Positions 35,963-44,857 of a DNA stretch of 64,000 bases are shown here, one piece after another. Within the stretch, counting starts at the first letter, position 1, and each line of letters starts with the position of its first letter. Source of the stretch: Flavobacteriales bacterium (GTDB lineage Bacteria > Bacteroidota > Bacteroidia > Flavobacteriales > Flavobacteriaceae); the NCBI GenBank assembly GCA_027061855.1, contig JAMOVT010000014.1, positions 1 to 64,000 of the forward strand, written 5' to 3'. The position numbers and the translations under genes were made by a program. The notes below the pieces were generated by a model that was not told where the DNA came from, searched no databases, and worked only from the letters and a program-made list of their open reading frames with translations.

Positions 35963-37110
35963 AAACAACTAAGCCAGCAGGAAAAAAAATAGGTTTTTTA
36001 TATTTTGATGACATTCATATAATACCCCATTTTATAGGTCCTTTAAAAGAACTTTATGAGGCCGGAGAGAATGTGCAACTGCTTACTTATGAAGGTGAAC
36101 ACACCTATCTTTTTCAGCTTTTAGATCAGTTGAAAATTCCACAGGAAATTGTTAAGTTTCTTCCTACCTATTGGTATAGAAAAATAGGAAATAAATTAAA
36201 AAAACGTAAATATCCCAGCCATTACTACATTTTCAGAAAAAATATCGATTTCCTGCTTTCTTATGATGCCTTGATATTCAATGATTTAATTCAGCCTTAT
36301 CTCTTTCGAATGAAACAGAAAAATGGACTGAAAACGCCCAGGTTTATTATGTTGATGCATGGAGCAGGTGATCATGAATATATGATAGGAGAAAAATATG
36401 CCGGACAAATGGCAGAATTTGACTTGATTACAGCTCCGGGAAATAAAATATATGAAGCTTACAAGAAGATGGATCTTCCTGCAACTAAAATTGCCTTAAC
36501 CGGTTATCAAAAATTCGATTTATTAAAATGGACTACTCCCCCCGTTTTTTTTTCTAATAAAAATAAAACTATCTTATACAATCCACATTTCAAAAGAGAA
36601 TTATCCTCATGGTATAAAGACGGTTTAAGGGTATTGGAGTTTTTTTACACACACCCCGAATATAATTTGATTTTTGCTCCTCATATAAATTTATTCAACA
36701 AAAAAGGCTTTTTAAATAAAAAAGATATTCCCGACAAATATTATAATGCGCCCAATATTCTGATTGACACCGGAAGTTATCATTTGGTTAATATGGATTA
36801 TACTCGTAGTGCAGATATTTATTTAGGGGATGTTTCCAGTCAAATTTATGAATTTATCCTCACTCCTCGTCCGGCTATTTTTATTAACAGTCACAATATA
36901 GATTGGAAAAAAAACAAATTTTATAAATCATGGAAGTTAGGCCCGGTAATCAATGAGATCTCTCAATTGGAAAACCTCCTGCCTGCGGATAAAAAATGGT
37001 TTCCCGAGTATCATATTATACAAAAAAAGGCTTTGAATGAAACTTTTTTTCAACCCAAAACTGATAATATATCGAAAATTATTGCCAAAGAAATCTTAAC
37101 TTCGATATAA
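35959..37110 (+). CDS. CDP-glycerol glycerophosphotransferase-like protein, paralog 1
   Basis: A 383-residue protein of the TagF/TagB-like GT-B fold family, which transfers glycerol- or ribitol-phosphate from CDP donors. Recognisable sites are LMHGAGDHEY, TGYQKFDLLK, ILYNPHFKRELSSWY, NLIFAPHINLF and ADIYLGDVSSQIYEF, the last with the serine-aspartate pair of the family. It starts KKIGFLYFDDIHIIPHF, a start shared by all three paralogs. No membrane segment, so it is a soluble or peripheral enzyme. Substrate and product not proven. Confidence 0.8.
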   Translation: MKTTKPAGKKIGFLYFDDIHIIPHFIGPLKELYEAGENVQLLTYEGEHTYLFQLLDQLKIPQEIVKFLPTYWYRKIGNKLKKRKYPSHYYIFRKNIDFLLSYDALIFNDLIQPYLFRMKQKNGLKTPRFIMLMHGAGDHEYMIGEKYAGQMAEFDLITAPGNKIYEAYKKMDLPATKIALTGYQKFDLLKWTTPPVFFSNKNKTILYNPHFKRELSSWYKDGLRVLEFFYTHPEYNLIFAPHINLFNKKGFLNKKDIPDKYYNAPNILIDTGSYHLVNMDYTRSADIYLGDVSSQIYEFILTPRPAIFINSHNIDWKKNKFYKSWKLGPVINEISQLENLLPADKKWFPEYHIIQKKALNETFFQPKTDNISKIIAKEILTSI

Positions 37111-37123
37111 ATAAAATTAAATT

Positions 37124-38260
37124 TTGAAAAAAATAGGTTTTGTCTATTTTGATATAGAATATTTGATTCCTCATTTTCTGGGTATTGTAAATGAATTATA
37201 CAAACATATTGAAGATGTGGAAGTGCAGATATTAGTGCCCGAAATGGAGCATCATTATCTTTATAAACAAATGAAAAACTTGAGGTTACCCAAAGAGATT
37301 GTAATTGAATTACCTACTTATTTTTACAAAAAAATTGCCTATAAAATACAAGGGAGAAAACGCCCGAATGAGCGATTTATTTTTCAAAAAAATAAAGAAT
37401 TTTTCAAACAGTTTGATGTATTGGCTTTTGTGGTTTTCGACCACCATTATCTATTGGATATAAAAAAGAATGGAGTGAAATTTGTCTATCTAAAACATGG
37501 AGCCGGAGATAATTCACATCCATTTCTTCCGAAACATAAAAAATTTATTGAACAATTTGATTTGGTAATTGCTTCGGGACAAAAAATAAAAGACCGTTTT
37601 CTGCAAATGGGACATTTCCCCTCTACCGAATTTAAAATTTGCGGTTACCCCAAATTTGATTTATTAAAACACATGACTAAAAAGAATTTCTTCCCTAATT
37701 CATCAAATCCGGTTATTCTGTATAATCCTCATTTCAGACGTGAATTCAGTTCATATTTTGAATGGGGAGAAAAGATCTTGGATTTTTTTTATCACCATAA
37801 GGAATACAACCTTATTTTTGCCCCTCATATGCGTTTGTTTGATAAAAGATACCGTGACAGAATATCTGAAAAGCATATTTCCAAAAAATATTTTAAAGCA
37901 AATAATATACGGATCGATTTAGGAAGTATTCAATCGGTAGATATGTCCTATACAAGTTCAGCAGAGATATATATGGGTGATATTTCCAGTCAGGTTTACG
38001 AATTTCTTTTGACAGGCTTAAAACCTGTAATTTATTTAAATGCTCATCATGTTAATTGGAAAAATAATCCCTTTTATTCCAATTGGAAATTCGGGAAAGT
38101 AATAAATCAAATAAAAGATTTAGGCCAAGTTTTGGAGAATTCCGATAAATGGAAAAATGAATATATAAATATACAACAAAATGCCTTAGAATATACTTTT
38201 GATATATCTCCCAATAAATCTTCCTCTTATCGTGTGGCAGAGGCAATATATAATTTATAA
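37124..38260 (+). CDS. CDP-glycerol glycerophosphotransferase-like protein, paralog 2
   Basis: A 378-residue paralog with the same blocks: FVYLKHGAGDN, GYPKFDLLKHM, LYNPHFRREFSSYF, NLIFAPHMRLF and AEIYMGDISSQVYEF. The start is read as TTG at 37124: a TAA lies in frame at 37118-37120 and no ATG keeps the conserved first strand KKIGFVYFD. The 13-base gap after paralog 1 has no promoter-like element, so it should be on the same message. Confidence 0.78.
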   Translation: MKKIGFVYFDIEYLIPHFLGIVNELYKHIEDVEVQILVPEMEHHYLYKQMKNLRLPKEIVIELPTYFYKKIAYKIQGRKRPNERFIFQKNKEFFKQFDVLAFVVFDHHYLLDIKKNGVKFVYLKHGAGDNSHPFLPKHKKFIEQFDLVIASGQKIKDRFLQMGHFPSTEFKICGYPKFDLLKHMTKKNFFPNSSNPVILYNPHFRREFSSYFEWGEKILDFFYHHKEYNLIFAPHMRLFDKRYRDRISEKHISKKYFKANNIRIDLGSIQSVDMSYTSSAEIYMGDISSQVYEFLLTGLKPVIYLNAHHVNWKNNPFYSNWKFGKVINQIKDLGQVLENSDKWKNEYINIQQNALEYTFDISPNKSSSYRVAEAIYNL

Positions 38261-38555
38261 TCATAAAATTTTTTTAAAGTAACCTACAAGTTAAAATAAG
38301 ATAGTCAAAACTTGATATCCGAAAGAATTTTCACTCATAAAACAAATATAGGCAGGAAAAAACTAAACTTACTGATTAGATATACTGTTTTGGAGTCAGA
38401 GACAGTATATGCTTCTATGGCAATATTAAGGTTGAAACCTTCTTATTTAATTATATTTCAAATCTATAAAGCAAGTCTTGATTAAATCATAAGAATATTC
38501 GGCTAATTAAAAACAAAATCTTATTTTTGGATTTTGAAGAAAAGATGTTTTTTGC
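38261..38555. other. Non-coding gap between paralogs 2 and 3
   Basis: About 295 bases without a gene inside an otherwise packed operon. It holds a perfect 8-base inverted repeat, TATACTGT (38381-38388) with ACAGTATA (38402-38409), a small AAGGTT/AACCTT hairpin at 38428-38441, and near its end a -7 element. Paralog 3 therefore probably has its own promoter. Confidence 0.55.
38522..38529 (+). promoter_or_regulatory. -7 promoter element of paralog 3
   Basis: TATTTTTG matches TAnnTTTG, 26 bases before ATG 38556. No -33 TTG at the usual distance. Confidence 0.45.
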
Positions 38556-39710
38556 ATGATAAAAATTGGTTTTGTTTATTTTGATGATATCCATATTATT
38601 CCTCATTTTGTGGGTTTGGTAGCCGAATTATATAATGATCCTGAATGCGAAGTTGACATATTAACACCTGATATTGAACAAGCTTATTTATATATGATGC
38701 TCAATCGGCTTAATGTGCCAAATTCAGTAGTAAAGAAACTGCCAACTTATTGGTATAAACGTATTGCATATAAATTTCAAAAACGTAAAAAACCTAGTAA
38801 TCAGTATATTTTTAAAAAACATCGTAAAAAGTTTTTAGATTATGACATACTGGTTTTCAATGTTTTTAATCATACTCACCTCCGGCGAAAAGATAGAAAC
38901 AAACCTAAATTTGTTTTTCTTATGCATGGAGCTGGCGATAGAGATTATCCTTTTACACCAGAATACCGACCATTTATCGAGAAATTTGATTTAATTACAA
39001 CCGCAGGTCCTAAAATCAATGATTTATTTGCCAGAATGGGAAAATTTGAACATACAAAATTTGAAACTTGTGGCTATCAAAAATTTGATATTATAAAAAA
39101 AATTCAAAAAAATAAAAAAAAATTATTCAATAATAATAAACCCATAGTCTTATACAATCCACATTTCAAACCTCATTTATCTTCTTACTTTAAATTTGGT
39201 GATCAAATTTTAGAATATTTTTATCAGAACCCGGAATATAATTTAATTTTTGCTCCTCATATGAATTTATTTAGTCCTAATATTAAAGGTTCACAAAATC
39301 CGGAATCCATAAAACAAAAATATTTTGAAGCCCCGAATATTATCATTGATTTTGGTAGCGAAAAATCTGTTGATATGACCTATACACTGAATGCAGATGT
39401 GTATTTAGGGGATGTTTCAAGTCAAGTATATGAGTTTTTACTGCAAAAACCCAAGCCGGTAATATTTATTAATGCACATGACTTTAATTGGCATAATGAC
39501 ATTCATTTTCAAAATTGGCATTTAGGTAAAGTAATTAAAAATTTAGAGGATTTACCTGAATTACTTTTAAAGAGAAATATTTGGCAAAAAGAATTTGAAG
39601 AAAAACAAAAGAAAGCTATTGCCTATACTTTCGATATACAAAAAGAGAAAAATGCTGCCAAAAGAGCGGCAGAGGCAATTAAAAAACTTGCAAAAAATAA
39701 CGATAAGTAA
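38556..39710 (+). CDS. CDP-glycerol glycerophosphotransferase-like protein, paralog 3
   Basis: A 384-residue paralog: KIGFVYFDDIHIIPHFVGL start, FLMHGAGDRDYPF, CGYQKFDIIKK, LYNPHFKPHLSSYF, NLIFAPHMNLF and ADVYLGDVSSQVYEF. It resembles paralogs 1 and 2 about equally in the motif blocks. Codons look more AT-rich than in the neighbours, by eye. It is followed two bases later by the two-domain glycosyltransferase gene. Confidence 0.8.
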   Translation: MIKIGFVYFDDIHIIPHFVGLVAELYNDPECEVDILTPDIEQAYLYMMLNRLNVPNSVVKKLPTYWYKRIAYKFQKRKKPSNQYIFKKHRKKFLDYDILVFNVFNHTHLRRKDRNKPKFVFLMHGAGDRDYPFTPEYRPFIEKFDLITTAGPKINDLFARMGKFEHTKFETCGYQKFDIIKKIQKNKKKLFNNNKPIVLYNPHFKPHLSSYFKFGDQILEYFYQNPEYNLIFAPHMNLFSPNIKGSQNPESIKQKYFEAPNIIIDFGSEKSVDMTYTLNADVYLGDVSSQVYEFLLQKPKPVIFINAHDFNWHNDIHFQNWHLGKVIKNLEDLPELLLKRNIWQKEFEEKQKKAIAYTFDIQKEKNAAKRAAEAIKKLAKNNDK

Positions 39711-39712
39711 TT

Positions 39713-41287
39713 ATGAGCACTATTAAACCTTCACTTATCATTGCCACATATAATTGGCCGGAAGCATTGGATCTGGTTTTACAATCCGTAGAACAACAAA
39801 GCCTCTTGCCTTATGAAGTTTTGATTGCCGATGACGGTTCCACTTCAGAAACAAAACAAGTGATTGATAAATATAAAGAACACGGAATACTGAATATTCA
39901 TCATATTTGGCATGAAGATAAAGGCTTTAGGTTATCAGAAATCAGAAATAAAGCAATTGATAAAGCTAATGGAAATTATATCATACAAATTGACGGAGAT
40001 ACTTTTTTACATAAAGATTTTGTGAAAGATCATGTATTACATGCACGTTCCGGACAATTTATCTCGGGATCCAGAGTATTATTAGCACAAAAATTATCCA
40101 AGCACTTACTTGATACGCAAAGCCTTGTTTTTAATAGATTCGATAATGATATTAAAAACAAACATTACCAATTTCATTTACCTTTCATCACCCGATTACT
40201 AAAAAAGCCAACAAAAAATGTGGAAAAAGTAATCCGTTCGGTGCGTGGTTGCAATATGAGTTTTTGGAAGAAAGATTTACTGAAAGTCAATGGATATAAT
40301 GAAAAATTAGTGGGTTGGGGACGTGAGGATTCCGAAATCAGTGCAAGGCTGGTACATCTGGGTTTAAAGAAAATCAATTTAAAATTTTCCGCCATCCAAT
40401 ACCATCTTTATCATAAAGAAGCTTCCAAAGATCAGCTGATAAAAAACCATACTTCTTTGATGGAAACAATTAAGAAAAAAAAGACAATTACGGAATATGG
40501 CATAAAAAAGATAAATTCACAACAAGAAGGCTTACCGATATCAGCTATTATTTTAACTTTAAACGAGGAAGAAAATATCTCTGCGGCTATTGAAAACTTG
40601 GATTTTGTCAATGAAATTATTGTTGTTGATTCATTTAGTTCGGATAAGACTCCTGAACTGGCAAAATCCAAAAATGTACGTTTTTATCCCCATAAATTTA
40701 TTGATTTTTCCTCACAAAAAGCTTTTGCCATATCAAAAACAAAGAACAAATGGATTTTATTTCTGGATGCAGATGAGAGATTGAGTGACGAATTGATCGA
40801 AGAAATCAAATCTAATATTCTTTATCCTGATCAGGACATAAAAGGATACTGGATAAAAAGGCAGAATTTTTTCAAAAAGAAAAGAATTCGTTTCAGCGGA
40901 TGGCAAAATGATAAGGTTTTACGGTTATTTCATAAAGATTTTTGTAAACCGAATGGAAAATGGGTACATGAAGGAATACAATGTGAAGGAAAGACAAAAA
41001 TATTAAAATCACCTCTTTACCATTATACTTTTAAAGATAAAACGGAGTATAAGCTAAAAATACTTTTTTATGCAAAATTAAAAGCGTTTGAATATTATAA
41101 AAACGGTATGAAACCCGGTTATTATCATTTATATTTAAAGCCGCTTTACCGTTTCTTTTTTCACTATTTTTACAGGCTTGGTTTTCTGGACGGAAAAGCC
41201 GGTTTTATTATTTCAAGCATCAATGCAAAAGGAATGTATTGGCGATATAAATTTTTAAAAAAACTGTATAAAAAAGAAAAAAAATGA
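39713..41287 (+). CDS. Two-domain family 2 glycosyltransferase
   Basis: A 524-residue fusion of two GT-A (GT2) glycosyltransferase domains. Domain 1 (about 1-265) has LIIATYNWPEALDLVLQSVE, IADDGST, QIDGDTFLH and GWGREDSE, like galactosyl- or hexosyltransferases with a C-terminal GxGxED motif. Domain 2 (about 272-524) has ISAIILTLNEEENI, VVDSFSSDKT and FLDADERL, close to WaaE/KdtX-type lipopolysaccharide core glucosyltransferases. Two sugars could be added by one polypeptide. No membrane helix. Overlaps the threonylcarbamoyl synthase gene by four bases. Confidence 0.87.
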   Translation: MSTIKPSLIIATYNWPEALDLVLQSVEQQSLLPYEVLIADDGSTSETKQVIDKYKEHGILNIHHIWHEDKGFRLSEIRNKAIDKANGNYIIQIDGDTFLHKDFVKDHVLHARSGQFISGSRVLLAQKLSKHLLDTQSLVFNRFDNDIKNKHYQFHLPFITRLLKKPTKNVEKVIRSVRGCNMSFWKKDLLKVNGYNEKLVGWGREDSEISARLVHLGLKKINLKFSAIQYHLYHKEASKDQLIKNHTSLMETIKKKKTITEYGIKKINSQQEGLPISAIILTLNEEENISAAIENLDFVNEIIVVDSFSSDKTPELAKSKNVRFYPHKFIDFSSQKAFAISKTKNKWILFLDADERLSDELIEEIKSNILYPDQDIKGYWIKRQNFFKKKRIRFSGWQNDKVLRLFHKDFCKPNGKWVHEGIQCEGKTKILKSPLYHYTFKDKTEYKLKILFYAKLKAFEYYKNGMKPGYYHLYLKPLYRFFFHYFYRLGFLDGKAGFIISSINAKGMYWRYKFLKKLYKKEKK

Positions 41288-41832
41288 ATATACTGGAAAC
41301 AATTCAGGCCGGAGGAACTGTCCTCTACCCGACCGATACTGTATGGGGTATTGGTGGAGATGCGACCAATCCCGAGGTAATTAAAAAAATAGATACAATA
41401 AAAAAACGGGAATCCGGAAAAAGCTATTTGATTCTTGTAAAAGATTATAAAATGCTTCAAGATTATGTAGAAAATATTCCTATCGAGGTTTGGGAATTGT
41501 TAGAGAAAGCCATTCGCCCTACAACAATCATCTTTCCCAATCCCAAAAATCTTCCCAAAGAAATTTTAGCGGATGATGGTAGCATAGCCATTCGCGTGGT
41601 TAAAAAAGGATTTGCTCATGATTTAATTAAGAATGCCGGAAAGCCTATTATTTCCACGTCTGCAAATTTCTCAGGGCAACCTACTCCCCTCAAGTTTGAT
41701 GATATTCCTCAAAGCATTTTGGAAAATGTTGACTATGTTGTAAATTTGCACCGGAATTCATCATCCACCGGAAAACCTTCTAGAATTATTAAATGGAGTG
41801 AGGACAACGGGGTGGAAATAATCAGAAATTAA
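41284..41832 (+). CDS. L-threonylcarbamoyladenylate synthase (YrdC/Sua5 family)
   Basis: Makes threonylcarbamoyl-AMP for the universal t6A37 modification of ANN-decoding tRNAs. The 182-residue single-domain protein has YPTDTVWGIGGDATN, KRESGKSYLILVKD (the KRxxxK site), IAIRVVKK and STSANFSGQPTP. It is the short YrdC type without the Sua5 extension. It overlaps the glycosyltransferase at its start and cca at its end, so tRNA genes are cotranscribed with glycan genes here. Confidence 0.92.
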   Translation: MNILETIQAGGTVLYPTDTVWGIGGDATNPEVIKKIDTIKKRESGKSYLILVKDYKMLQDYVENIPIEVWELLEKAIRPTTIIFPNPKNLPKEILADDGSIAIRVVKKGFAHDLIKNAGKPIISTSANFSGQPTPLKFDDIPQSILENVDYVVNLHRNSSSTGKPSRIIKWSEDNGVEIIRN

Positions 41833-43259
41833 TGACCAAAGAATTATATTATCCAGAAGCAATAGACCTGCCTGTTTTTAAAATCATAGCCCAAGCCGCC
41901 CAAGAGCAAAATAAAAAAGCATATGTAATCGGTGGGTATGTAAGAGATTTTTTACTGAAAAATCAAAAGGCAAAAGATATTGATGTGGTTGTATTGGGAA
42001 GCGGAATCGAACTGGCAAAAAAAGTGAAAGACTTATTACCTCCCAAAACCAAATCGGCTTATTATAAAAATTTTGGCACGGCAATGTTACAATCCGGAGA
42101 TCTTGAGTTGGAATTTGTCGGTGCCAGAAAAGAATCTTATCGTAAAGACAGTCGCAAGCCTATTGTTGAGGAAGGAAGTATGGAAGATGATCAAAAACGC
42201 AGGGATTTTACCGTAAATGCTTTGGCAATCAGTTTGAATAAAGAAGATTGGGGGAAACTTATTGACCCTTTTAACGGATTGGAAGATTTAAAAAATAAAA
42301 TCCTTCGCACACCTCTCGACCCCGACATTACTTTTTCGGATGATCCTTTGCGAATGATTAGAGCCATCCGTTTTGCTTCGCAACTGCGCTTTGTTATTCA
42401 TCCCGAAACTTTTGAAGCCATTAAAAAAAACAAAAAAAGAATACGCATTTTATCACGAGAAAGAATTGCAGACGAACTCAACAAAATTATGTCGCATCCA
42501 CAACCTTCTATCGGATTGAAGTTGCTTTATGAAACCGGTTTAATGGACGAAATTCTTCCTGAAATCAGCAGATTACAAGGAGTGGATGAAAATGAAGGGA
42601 AAACCCATAAAGATAATTTTTATCATACCTTGGAAGTGGTGGATAATATTGCTGTAAATTCAAATAATTTATGGTTGCGATGGGCAGCATTATTGCATGA
42701 TATAGGTAAACCCGACACAAAACGCTTCCATAAGAAAAACGGTTGGTCTTTCCATGGGCATGAATTTTTGGGAGCTAAAATGGTACCGCGTATTTTTAAA
42801 CGCTTAAAACTTCCTTTGAATCAACAAATGGAATACGTCAAAAAATTGGTACGTTTGAGTTCTCGCCCTCTTTCTTTGATCGAAGAGGAAGTGACCGATT
42901 CTGCTGTCAGACGCTTGCTTTTTGATGCAGGAGATGATATTGAAGATTTGATGATGCTTTGCGAAGCCGATATCACCACTAAAAACAAACAGAAACAACG
43001 GCAATACAAGGATAACCTGAAAAAAGTACGGCAAAAACTGATTGAAGTGGAAGAAAGGGATAAAATTCGTAACTTTCAACCACCGGTATCCGGTAAAGAG
43101 ATTATGCAAACTTTTAATTTAAAACCTTCGAAACCCGTGGGATTAATTAAAGAAGCGATTAAAGAAGCCATTTTAGAAGGCAAAATAAAAAATAACAAAG
43201 AGGAAGCTATGGAATTCATGAAGACCATCGGACCCGAAATAATAAAAACAAATTCATAA
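41832..43259 (+). CDS. cca: CCA tRNA nucleotidyltransferase with HD domain
   Basis: Adds or repairs the 3' CCA end of tRNA. The 475-residue class II nucleotidyltransferase has GGYVRDFLL, the catalytic DIDVVV carboxylates, RRDFTVNALA, DPLRMIRAIRFA and a mid-protein HD phosphohydrolase domain with LLHDIGKP and HGHEFLGAKM. The HD half is normal in this subtype. The start overlaps the previous stop by one base. Confidence 0.94.
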   Translation: MTKELYYPEAIDLPVFKIIAQAAQEQNKKAYVIGGYVRDFLLKNQKAKDIDVVVLGSGIELAKKVKDLLPPKTKSAYYKNFGTAMLQSGDLELEFVGARKESYRKDSRKPIVEEGSMEDDQKRRDFTVNALAISLNKEDWGKLIDPFNGLEDLKNKILRTPLDPDITFSDDPLRMIRAIRFASQLRFVIHPETFEAIKKNKKRIRILSRERIADELNKIMSHPQPSIGLKLLYETGLMDEILPEISRLQGVDENEGKTHKDNFYHTLEVVDNIAVNSNNLWLRWAALLHDIGKPDTKRFHKKNGWSFHGHEFLGAKMVPRIFKRLKLPLNQQMEYVKKLVRLSSRPLSLIEEEVTDSAVRRLLFDAGDDIEDLMMLCEADITTKNKQKQRQYKDNLKKVRQKLIEVEERDKIRNFQPPVSGKEIMQTFNLKPSKPVGLIKEAIKEAILEGKIKNNKEEAMEFMKTIGPEIIKTNS

Positions 43260-43271
43260 AAACTCCGGATT

Positions 43272-43790
43272 ATGATCAATCAATTGCGTATTATACTTGA
43301 AACTGACAAAGACGATGTTTATCGAGACATAGAAATAGAAGACGATGCAACTTTAGAAGATTTGCATAATGTTATTGTACAAAGCTTTGATTTTGAAGGC
43401 TATGAACCTGCGGCCTTTTATCTTACCGATGATGAATTAAATCAAGGTTTGGAAATTCCTTTGTTTAATTTTGACGAATCCCAACCGGTAAATAATCTCA
43501 TGGGAAATACATTAATTAAAGATGTTTTAAGCCCGGAGAGTCCCAATTTACTTTATGTATATGATTTTTTAAATATGTGGCGCTTTTTAGTCAACCTGAT
43601 GGATCAGAAAGAAGAAAAAGAACCGGGAATAGAATATCCGATTGTGGTAAAAGCTCACGGTTTACGTCCCGAAGAGGCACCCGAAGTACAATTTGAAGAC
43701 GATTCGGCAGAATCGGAAGATCCCTTTAAAAATGACTTGGATAATCCTTTTGGCGAATTTTATGATTATGACGATGAAGAATGGAATTAA
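43272..43790 (+). CDS. pRiA4b ORF-3-like / 'IS1096 passenger TnpR' domain protein
   Basis: A 172-residue protein whose first 130 residues match the pattern of the pRiA4b ORF-3-like family (often mislabelled as an IS1096 TnpR): LRIILETDKDDVYRDIEIED, LEDLHNVIVQSFDFEGYEPA, FYLTDDE. The tail is very acidic (FEDDSAESEDPFKNDLDNPF, then YDYDDEEWN). Function unknown. No transposase or inverted repeats are near, so the mobile-element name should not be taken literally. Twelve bases after cca. Confidence 0.82.
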   Translation: MINQLRIILETDKDDVYRDIEIEDDATLEDLHNVIVQSFDFEGYEPAAFYLTDDELNQGLEIPLFNFDESQPVNNLMGNTLIKDVLSPESPNLLYVYDFLNMWRFLVNLMDQKEEKEPGIEYPIVVKAHGLRPEEAPEVQFEDDSAESEDPFKNDLDNPFGEFYDYDDEEWN

Positions 43791-43949
43791 TTATTAAGCA
43801 ACTTTTGTTTCATTTTTTCTACTATTTGCCGATTTTTACTAAATAATACATACAATTTAGCTCTACATGTAACAATTACTTCAAATAAAACCTCTTTTTG
43901 GCATAAGCTTTGTTGTTATAATCTAGTATAAACATAAAAACAATTTACT

Positions 43950-44783
43950 ATGAAGACAACAACAAAAATCATGATGCTATTTTTAGCAATGACTTTAACT
44001 TTAGCAGCCTGTTCAAAAGATGATGATACGGGAACCGTACAGGTAAAAGTAACAGATGCTCCTTTTCCTTTCAAATTTGTAAGTGAAGCAAATGTAAATA
44101 TCACAAAAGTTGAATTAAAAAATGAAGACAAGGAGTATGTAACAGTATTTGAAGGGAATGCTGCTATGAATATGGTGCAATACCGAAATGGGGTTACTGC
44201 TAATTTGGCTGTAAAAAGTATACCTCCCGGAAAGTATTCAGGTATTAGAGTAACTATTGAAGGAGCCGAAGTGAAACTGACAAATGGTGAAACATTTACA
44301 GTGCAGGCTGGTTTAAACGGGACTGTGAATACTATTATCACCCCCGAATTAGTGGTTAAGGAAGGAGAAAGTCAAGAAATCCTTATGGATATAGATATGT
44401 CAGACAGTTTTTCTTTTTCCGGAAATTTCTTTGGCGGATGGATCACTGCAGTCACACAAATTACAGGTATATCCAGTTTTAATCCTGATGTGAGAGTGGC
44501 AAATCTGGAAATGACCGGTTCTGTATCGGGAACAGTAAAAGATACTGACGGAACGGTTATAGAAGGAGCTGAAGTATATGTAAAATATGATTATGACGGC
44601 GATGGAACTCTTGAGGAAATTTCTACTGTAACTGAAGCTGACGGTAGTTTTAAAATCATAGGTCTTCCTGCAGGTCAATATACTCTTTATGTCGATGCAA
44701 AAGATGCCAATGAAGTAACAACAACGGTTACTGTAAATGTAGATGCTGAAGTAACGGTAACAGTAGAAGTAGTTCAAGAATAA
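43950..44783 (+). CDS. DUF4382 lipoprotein with C-terminal carboxypeptidase-regulatory-like domain
   Basis: A 277-residue lipoprotein with lipobox LAAC (C21). Residues about 27-175 are a DUF4382 domain (VQVKVTDAPFPFKFVSEANV, NLAVKSIPPGKYSGIRVTIEG). After a short linker, residues about 190-277 form a beta-sandwich like CarboxypepD_reg domains (GSVSGTVKDTDGTVIEGAEV, GLPAGQYTLYVDA). Both domains are envelope-facing in Bacteroidota; function is unknown. Single gene with its own terminator. Confidence 0.85.
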   Translation: MKTTTKIMMLFLAMTLTLAACSKDDDTGTVQVKVTDAPFPFKFVSEANVNITKVELKNEDKEYVTVFEGNAAMNMVQYRNGVTANLAVKSIPPGKYSGIRVTIEGAEVKLTNGETFTVQAGLNGTVNTIITPELVVKEGESQEILMDIDMSDSFSFSGNFFGGWITAVTQITGISSFNPDVRVANLEMTGSVSGTVKDTDGTVIEGAEVYVKYDYDGDGTLEEISTVTEADGSFKIIGLPAGQYTLYVDAKDANEVTTTVTVNVDAEVTVTVEVVQE

Positions 44784-44805
44784 AAAATTTATAAAATATT
44801 CTTAT

Positions 44806-44836
44806 AAAAAACGATCCGGTTTGGGTCGTTTTTTTT
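44806..44836 (+). terminator. Intrinsic terminator of the DUF4382 lipoprotein gene
   Basis: Stem AAAAACGATCC (44807-44817) with GGGTCGTTTTT (44823-44833), one G-T pair, then a T run. Confidence 0.8.
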
Positions 44837-44857
44837 ATTTTTATTTAAAAAAAATTA

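Noticed and set aside
33912-41832. Complete capsule or O-antigen locus
   Set aside because: No flippase, polymerase, Wza/Wzc or nucleotide-sugar synthesis genes are in the block; only transferases and a GSCFA protein can be supported.
43272-43790. Possible insertion sequence suggested by the IS1096 family name
   Set aside because: No transposase, terminal inverted repeats or target duplication are visible; the name is historical.
43916-44341. Antisense reading frame opposite the DUF4382 lipoprotein gene
   Set aside because: It has no homology I recognise and mirrors a well-supported gene with lipobox and two domains; best explained as a shadow frame.
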